From: Acidovorax sp. NCPPB 4044
Lineage (GTDB): Bacteria; Pseudomonadota; Gammaproteobacteria; Burkholderiales; Burkholderiaceae_C
Assembly: GCF_028069655.1 (NCBI RefSeq)
Contig: NZ_JAMCOS010000001.1
Location: 526,001-590,000 of the forward strand
DNA: 64,000 nucleotides
Reading direction: 5' to 3'
The notes under the pieces were generated by a model, which worked only from the letters and a program-made list of their open reading frames with translations, ran no database searches and was not told where the DNA came from. A program made the position numbers and the translations under genes. This document shows, in pieces, positions 59,151-64,000 of this stretch (the stretch's first letter is position 1; each line of letters begins with the position of its first letter).

Positions 59151-61613
59151 ATGCATGAATCATCTTGTTGCGGTTTGCGTCCGCTGTCCGCGCTGTGCCT
59201 TGCCGCCCTGACGGCCTGTGGGGGCAGCACCGGCAATGCCACGGGCGACGCTGCCTCCGGCCGCCCGGCTGCCACCTACCAGGCCGAGATCCGCCGCACC
59301 GCGATGGGCATTCCCCACATCAAGGCCAACAGCTGGGGCAGTGCCGGCTTCGGTTACGGCTACGCACAGGCACAGGACAACCTGTGCACCATGGCGGACT
59401 CCTTCCTTACCTACCGGGGCGAGCGCTCGCGCCATTTCGGCGGCGACGCGCGGGTGGCCTACGACAGCACGCTCGGCCGTCCGCTCAACATCGAATCCGA
59501 CTTCTTCCACCGCCATGTGCTCACGGCCGATGTGATCGAGCGCATGGCGGCCTCGCAGCCCGAGAAACTGCGCCAGATGGTGGAAGGCTTTGCCGCCGGT
59601 TACAACCGCTACCTACAGGAGGCCCGCACATCGGAAACGGCCCATGCGGCCTGCCGCACCGAATCCTGGGTGCAGCCGATCGCGGCGCAGGACCTGTGGC
59701 GCCGCATGTTCGCCGCCAACCTGGCCGGCGGATACAGCAATTTCGCGGCGGCGATCGCCAACGCCACGCTGCCGCAGCAGACCCCGCTGCAACCCGCCGC
59801 AACGCATGCGCCCGCTCGCACGGCCTCCATCGACCCCCGCCTCACGCGCGCACCCGCCCTGCAGGTGGGCGGCACGCTCGGTGTCGGCAGCAACATGATG
59901 GGTTTCGGGTCGGCCGCCACCGGCGAAGGCACTGCGCTGCTGTTCGGCAATCCGCACTGGTACTGGAAGGGGGCCGACCGCTTCTACCAGGCCCAGCTCA
60001 CGATCCCGGGCGAGCTGGACGTGAGCGGCGTGTCGTTCCTCGGCATTCCGGTGGTGCTGATCGGCTTCAATGCCGACATCGCCTGGAGCCACACGGTGTC
60101 CACCGCGCGCCGGTTCGGGCTCTACCAGCTTCAGCTCGCCGAGGACGATCGCACCAGCTATCTGCGCGATGGCCGGCGCGTGGCGATGCAACCCCACACC
60201 ATCACCGTGCAGAACCGCGATCCGTCCGGAGCGGTGGTCGACGTCACGCGCACGCTCTACCAGACCGACGTCGGGCCTGTGGTGAACCTCGGCCACCTCA
60301 ATCCAGCCCTGGCCTGGAGCGACACCACGGCATTTGCCATCCGCGACATCAATGCCGGGAACTTCCGCAGCTTCCGCATGTGGATGCGCTGGAGCCAGGC
60401 GAAATCGCTCGACGAATTCATCGGCATCCAGCGCCAGGAGGCGGCGACCCCGTGGGTCAACACCGTGGCAGTGGGCCGCGGCCAACCCGATGCCTGGTAT
60501 GCCGATATCGGTGCCGTGCCCAATGTCAGCGCCGAGCAGATGGCCTCCTGCGCCACGGCGGCCGGCAAGGCCGTCGCGGCGGCGCTTCCCAACGTGCCCT
60601 TTTTGGACGGATCGCGCAGCGACTGCGACTGGCAGAGCGACCCCGATTCGGTGCAGGCCGGTGCGGTGGGCCTCCAACGCATGCCGAGCCAGCTGCGGCC
60701 CGATTACGTCGCCAACATGAACGACAGCTACTGGCTGACCAACGTCCACGCGCCGCTCACGGGGTTTCCCGCCATCTTCGGACCGGCGGGCACGCAGGCG
60801 CAGACCCTTCGCACGCGCCTGGGCCACGCCATGGTGCTCGACCGTTTCGCCGGTGCGGACGGTTACGCGGGGCGGCTGGCCAGCAGCGCCGCGGTGCGGC
60901 AGATGGTGCTGGGCAGCCGTGTCTTCTCGGCGGAGCGCTTCAAGGACGATGCCCTCGGCATCGTGTGCGCGGCACCGCAGATCGCCCTGAACGGCAGCGA
61001 TGTGGAGGTGGCTTCCGCATGCGCCGCCCTGCGCGCCTGGGACAACACCGGCAGCGCCACCGCGCGCGGCTCGCATGTCTGGGACGAATTCTGGCGGCGC
61101 GCGCAGGCGCTGCCGGCCACGCAGCTCTATGCCGAAGCCTTCGATCCCGCCCGCCCCATCGACACGCCCCGGGGGCTGCGGCCCGCGGCGGCGGGGCCCC
61201 TGCGGCAAGCTTTTGCCGAGGCGGTTGCCAAAGTGCGCGCCAGCGGGTTCGCGATGGACGCACCCCGGGGCGAGGTGCTGTATGCCACGCGCGGCGGGCA
61301 GAAGATCCCGCTCTACGGCGGCTGCGGTTGGGGCTACTTCACCATCACCTGCTCCGAGAATCCCATCGATCGAGGCGGCTACAGCATGGACGGCCAGCCG
61401 CACGGCAACAGCTATCTGCAGGTGGTGGGCTTTCCGGCAGGGCGCGTGCTGGCCCACACGCTGCTGGCCCACTCGCTCTCGGACGACCCGGCCTCGCCGC
61501 ACCAGGGCGACTCCACCCGCGCCTATGGAAGGCAGCAATGGCTGCGCGTGCCTTTCACGGAGGACGAAATCACCGCAGACGCGGACTACCGCACGATCAC
61601 CGTGCGCCCATAG
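59151..61613 (+). CDS. Penicillin/AHL acylase family lipoprotein (Ntn hydrolase)
   Basis: 820 aa from the ATG at 59151 with an AGGAG site ten bases before. Lipoprotein signal: LRPLSALCLAALTACGGSTG, lipobox Cys near 24. The proenzyme splits in two at the N-terminal nucleophile: after the alpha chain (GIPHIKANSWGSAGFGYGYA, QAQDNLCTMADSFLTYRGER) comes GGTLGVGSNMMGFGSAATGE with the Ser near residue 247. The beta chain has LLFGNPHWYWKGADRFYQAQ, VVLIGFNADIAWSHTVSTA and AWSDTTAFAIRDINAGNFRS. Relatives such as PvdQ, QuiP and AhlM cleave acyl-homoserine lactones or other amides. Substrate not decided by sequence. Being surface or periplasm anchored, it would act on extracellular signals or antibiotics. 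Confidence 0.9.
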   Translation: MHESSCCGLRPLSALCLAALTACGGSTGNATGDAASGRPAATYQAEIRRTAMGIPHIKANSWGSAGFGYGYAQAQDNLCTMADSFLTYRGERSRHFGGDARVAYDSTLGRPLNIESDFFHRHVLTADVIERMAASQPEKLRQMVEGFAAGYNRYLQEARTSETAHAACRTESWVQPIAAQDLWRRMFAANLAGGYSNFAAAIANATLPQQTPLQPAATHAPARTASIDPRLTRAPALQVGGTLGVGSNMMGFGSAATGEGTALLFGNPHWYWKGADRFYQAQLTIPGELDVSGVSFLGIPVVLIGFNADIAWSHTVSTARRFGLYQLQLAEDDRTSYLRDGRRVAMQPHTITVQNRDPSGAVVDVTRTLYQTDVGPVVNLGHLNPALAWSDTTAFAIRDINAGNFRSFRMWMRWSQAKSLDEFIGIQRQEAATPWVNTVAVGRGQPDAWYADIGAVPNVSAEQMASCATAAGKAVAAALPNVPFLDGSRSDCDWQSDPDSVQAGAVGLQRMPSQLRPDYVANMNDSYWLTNVHAPLTGFPAIFGPAGTQAQTLRTRLGHAMVLDRFAGADGYAGRLASSAAVRQMVLGSRVFSAERFKDDALGIVCAAPQIALNGSDVEVASACAALRAWDNTGSATARGSHVWDEFWRRAQALPATQLYAEAFDPARPIDTPRGLRPAAAGPLRQAFAEAVAKVRASGFAMDAPRGEVLYATRGGQKIPLYGGCGWGYFTITCSENPIDRGGYSMDGQPHGNSYLQVVGFPAGRVLAHTLLAHSLSDDPASPHQGDSTRAYGRQQWLRVPFTEDEITADADYRTITVRP

Positions 61614-61708
61614 CGCGGTGGGCCGGGTGGGCTGGCGCACAATCGGGAGACCGGCCGTCCCAGCGCCCGTTTCCCGGGCGTTCCGCGCCACCGAATGGAA
61701 GCAATACC

Positions 61709-62650
61709 GTGTCCACACCCCGCATTCCCCTTCTCGTCCTCAATACCCTGTCGCCGCAGCACCAGGCGCAGATCGCCGCGGTCTACGACCTGCACTACGC
61801 GCCCCAGCCCAACGACCGCACGCAGGCCATCGCCGCGCAGGGCGGGCTGTTCCGCGCGGTGCTGACCATCGGCTCGGTCGGGCTGACCGCCCAGGAGATC
61901 GAAGCCATGCCTTCGCTCGAACTCATCTGCGCACTGGGCGCGGGCTACGAGAACATCGCGCTCGATGCCGCCCGGGCACGGGGCATCGCGGTGGCCAACG
62001 GCGCGGGCACCAACGACGACTGCGTGGCCGACCATGCCTTCGGGCTGCTGATCTCCATCGTGCGCGGCCTGCGCCCGCTGGACCGGCTTTGCCGCGAAGG
62101 CGTGTGGCGCGATGCCATCGGCCTGCCGCCGAACGTTTCGGGCAAGCGCCTGGGCATCTTCGGCCTGGGCACCATCGGCCAGAAGATCGCGCGCCGCGCG
62201 GCCGGCTTCGACATGCAGATCGGCTACCACAACCGCAGCCCCCGCGAGGGCACGCCCCACACGTATTTCGGGAGCCTGCGCGAACTCGCCGAATGGTGCG
62301 ACATCCTCGTGTGTGCCACGCCCGGCGGTCCCGCCACGCGGCATGCGGTGAACACGGAAGTGCTCGACGCCATCGGCCCGCTGGGCTACCTGGTGAACAT
62401 TGCGCGCGGCAGCGTGGTCGATACCGAGGCGCTGGCGGCAGCGCTGCGCGAGCACCGCATTGCCGGCGCAGGGCTGGATGTCTACGAGAGCGAGCCGCAT
62501 CCGCCCGAGGCCCTCATCGGGCTCGACAATCTGGTGTTGACGCCCCACGTGGCCGGCTGGTCACCCGAAGCCGTGCAGTCCAGCGTAGACCGCTTCCTCG
62601 CGAATGCTGCGGGGCATTTCGCCGGGACCGGCGTGGTTTCCCCGGTCTGA
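61709..62650 (+). CDS. D-2-hydroxyacid dehydrogenase (glyoxylate/hydroxypyruvate reductase-like)
   Basis: 313 aa starting with GTG at 61709 (GGAAG site upstream). Cytoplasmic NAD(P)-dependent reductase. Motifs: GKRLGIFGLGTIGQKIARRA (nucleotide fold), NIARGSVVDTEALAAAL (catalytic Arg), GAGLDVYESEPHPP (Glu) and LTPHVAGWSPEAVQSS (catalytic His). NRSPREG after the second beta strand lacks the acidic residue of NAD-specific enzymes, which favours NADP. GhrB-like reduction of glyoxylate or hydroxypyruvate would suit the glyoxylate end of ureide breakdown. It lies after the acylase gene by 95 bases, without obvious coupling. Confidence 0.92.
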   Translation: MSTPRIPLLVLNTLSPQHQAQIAAVYDLHYAPQPNDRTQAIAAQGGLFRAVLTIGSVGLTAQEIEAMPSLELICALGAGYENIALDAARARGIAVANGAGTNDDCVADHAFGLLISIVRGLRPLDRLCREGVWRDAIGLPPNVSGKRLGIFGLGTIGQKIARRAAGFDMQIGYHNRSPREGTPHTYFGSLRELAEWCDILVCATPGGPATRHAVNTEVLDAIGPLGYLVNIARGSVVDTEALAAALREHRIAGAGLDVYESEPHPPEALIGLDNLVLTPHVAGWSPEAVQSSVDRFLANAAGHFAGTGVVSPV

Positions 62651-62669
62651 AGCGTCTGCGCTGAGCGGG

Positions 62670-62692
62670 GCCGGCGGGTAGAATCCGCCGGC
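62670..62692 (+). terminator. Hairpin overlapping a TAGAAT hexamer
   Basis: GCCGGCGG (62670-62677) and CCGCCGGC (62685-62692) form an 8-bp stem right after the dehydrogenase stop and are followed by TTT only. The loop holds TAGAAT (62679-62684), a good -10 hexamer, so this may be a promoter for the next gene as much as a terminator. Confidence 0.4.
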
Positions 62693-62713
62693 TTTCGCAA
62701 GCGGTTTTCCGCC

Positions 62714-62745
62714 AAAAGGCTGCTGTCCCGGCAGCCTTTTCTTTT
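62714..62745 (+). terminator. Intrinsic terminator or attenuator before the second BMP gene
   Basis: AAAAGGCTGC (62714-62723) pairs with GCAGCCTTTT (62731-62740), and CTTTTT follows. It stands 32 bases before the BMP gene. If transcription starts at the TAGAAT promoter upstream (62679), this hairpin would be in the leader and could attenuate it. Confidence 0.75.
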
Positions 62746-62776
62746 TCCAGAGCCCGGGACCATGTAGAGGACCACC

Positions 62777-63874
62777 ATGTACAAAAACCTCGCTGCCGCG
62801 CTCGCGGCCGCCTGTCTTTTCCTTGCCCCCACCGCGTTCTCCCAGCCAGCCGCAGCCGGCGCTGCTCAGCAGCCCGGGCCCGTGAAGGCCGGCTTCGTCT
62901 ATGTGTCGCCGATCACCGAAGCCGGCTGGACGCGGCAGCACGAGGAGGGCCGCCGCGCCGTGGAGGCCGCGCTGGGCCCGCAGGTGCGCACCACCTTCGT
63001 AGAGAACGTGGCCGAGGGCGCCGACGCGGAGCGCGTGATCCGCGATCTGGCGGCGACGGGGCACCAGATCATCTTCACGCCCAGCTTCGGCTACATGGAG
63101 CCCACGCTGAAGGTGGCGCGCGACTTCCCCGATGTGAAGTTCGAGTCCATCACGGGCTACAAGACCGCACCCAATGTGGCCACGGCCAATGCGCGCTATT
63201 ACGAAGGCCGGTACCTCGCGGGGGTGGCTGCCGGCCGCATGACCCGGTCGCATGTGGCGGGCTTCGTGGCAGGCTTTCCGATTCCCGAGGTGCTGCAGGG
63301 CATCAATGCGTTCACGCTGGGCATGCGCTCGGTGGACCCGAAGGCCACGGTGAAAGTGGTGTGGCTCAACGCCTGGTTCGATCCTCCGAAGGAGCGAGAC
63401 GCCGCCATGGCGCTTTTCAACGACGGCGTGGATGTGGTGGCTTTTCACACCGGCTCCACCGCCGTGATGGCGGCAGCGCAGGAGCGGGGCCGCTTCGCCA
63501 TCGGCTACCACTCCGACATGCGGCAGGTCGGCCCGGACGCGCAGATCCTGGCCGTCACCCACCAATGGGGCGCCTACTACACGGAGCGTGTGCGCGCGGT
63601 GCGGGAGGGCCGCTGGAAGAGCGGCAACGTCTGGGGAGGTGTGCGCGAGGGCATGGTGCGTGTGGAAGGTTTCGGCAGCAAGGTGCCCCCCGCCGTGCAG
63701 AAGGAAGTGCTGGCCCGGCAGGAGGACATCGCGCGCGGCCGCCTGCACCCGTTCCGGGCCGGTGCCTCGCCCGTGCGCGACAACACCGGCCGCGAGGTGA
63801 TCGCCCCTGGCCGCACGTTGACCGACGAGCAGATCCTGCGCATGGACTGGTTCGCCGAGGGCGTGCAGCGATAG
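62777..63874 (+). CDS. BMP family binding protein, second copy (soluble periplasmic)
   Basis: 365 aa. Signal peptide MYKNLAAALAAACLFLAPTA, cleaved near FSQ; no lipobox, unlike the BMP lipoprotein at 55154, with which it shares the domain: AGFVYVSPITEAGWTRQHEE, QIIFTPSFGYMEPTLKVARD, YYEGRYLAGVAAGRMTRSH and FDPPKERDAAMALFNDGVDV. The residues around the nucleoside site are similar but not identical, so ligand preference may differ. No ATPase or permease follows in the window; it could supply the importer at 51498-55070 or one encoded past 64000. The ATG is well placed after a GAGGACC site. Confidence 0.93.
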   Translation: MYKNLAAALAAACLFLAPTAFSQPAAAGAAQQPGPVKAGFVYVSPITEAGWTRQHEEGRRAVEAALGPQVRTTFVENVAEGADAERVIRDLAATGHQIIFTPSFGYMEPTLKVARDFPDVKFESITGYKTAPNVATANARYYEGRYLAGVAAGRMTRSHVAGFVAGFPIPEVLQGINAFTLGMRSVDPKATVKVVWLNAWFDPPKERDAAMALFNDGVDVVAFHTGSTAVMAAAQERGRFAIGYHSDMRQVGPDAQILAVTHQWGAYYTERVRAVREGRWKSGNVWGGVREGMVRVEGFGSKVPPAVQKEVLARQEDIARGRLHPFRAGASPVRDNTGREVIAPGRTLTDEQILRMDWFAEGVQR

Positions 63875-63890
63875 GCGCCGCCCCGGAGCG

Positions 63891-64000
63891 TCAGTTGCGT
63901 TCGCCTTCGTTCGGCGCGACATACACCTGCAGCGTGCCCGCGCCGAAGTCCGGCGGACTGATCGCGGCCAGGCTCACGGGGCGGTGGGCCGCCACATCGA
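63891..64000 (-). CDS. 3' end of an unidentified gene (partial)
   Basis: The last 36 codons of a - strand gene that continues beyond the window. The reading DVAAHRPVSLAAISPPDF leads to GAGTLQVYVAPNEGERN and a TGA stop at 63891-63893. The reading is protein-like (strand-rich, no rare codons) and sits convergent to the BMP gene with a 16-base gap. Too little is visible to assign a family. Confidence 0.55.
   Translation of the reverse strand, partial: DVAAHRPVSLAAISPPDFGAGTLQVYVAPNEGERN

Noticed and set aside
62670..62745. A classical purine riboswitch upstream of the second BMP gene
   Set aside because: I could not find the three-way junction or conserved loop bases of purine riboswitches; only two simple hairpins are visible.

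Overview
The window is high-GC DNA with the gene content and signals of a beta-proteobacterium of the Comamonadaceae, most like a plant-associated Acidovorax. Grounds: a perfect plant-inducible-promoter (PIP) box in front of a large type III effector-like gene, a Gram-negative porin, a PuuD-type membrane urate oxidase, FCD-class GntR regulators and short palindromic repeats. No rRNA, tRNA, CRISPR array or transposase was recognised.

The backbone is a purine-breakdown locus scattered along 64 kb. xdhA/xdhB (45920-49950) and xdhC (26953-27789) give xanthine dehydrogenase; puuD (28008-29225) oxidises urate; uraH (25972-26322) hydrolyses hydroxyisourate; a fused uraD/allantoate amidohydrolase (17080-18858) and puuE allantoinase (18863-19822) follow, with an M20 hydrolase, a hydantoin-type racemase, an NCS1 permease, a glycerate kinase, adenosine deaminase (57848-58936), a nucleoside ABC importer (51498-56314) and a second BMP binding protein (62777-63874). 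Three FCD GntR regulators are spread through it. Sites containing TGCATACA or TGTATACA recur upstream of five of the transcription units and look like one shared operator.

Layout: 1-5.6 kb, ABC binding protein, type III effector candidate, HDOD protein; 5.6-12.5 kb, malic enzyme, regulator, racemase, permease, regulator; 12.5-15.7 kb, chemoreceptor and dctA; 15.8-22 kb, the puuE/uraD-allC operon and divergent glycerate kinase; 22-23.9 kb, an AT-rich islet with a hydrolase and small membrane protein; 23.9-29.2 kb, ggt, uraH, a lipoprotein, xdhC, puuD; 29.3-43.5 kb, c-di-GMP and two-component signalling, an exported RidA/PLP-enzyme pair, a porin, a Crp/Fnr regulator, an oxygenase/oxidase pair and a diguanylate cyclase; 43.5-45.8 kb, a caspase-like protein with two tandem paralogous membrane proteins; 45.9-51.3 kb, xdhBA, then a peptidoglycan-amidase cassette; 51.5-64 kb, nucleoside transport, adenosine deaminase, an acylase and a hydroxyacid dehydrogenase.

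The most unusual content is three compact gene pairs or triplets that resemble antibacterial effector-immunity cassettes set between purine genes without visible secretion machinery, and a composite palindromic repeat that sits inside the reading frames of xdhA and xdhB and supplies the stop codon of the glycerate kinase gene. All family assignments are from reading the sequence; no database search was run.
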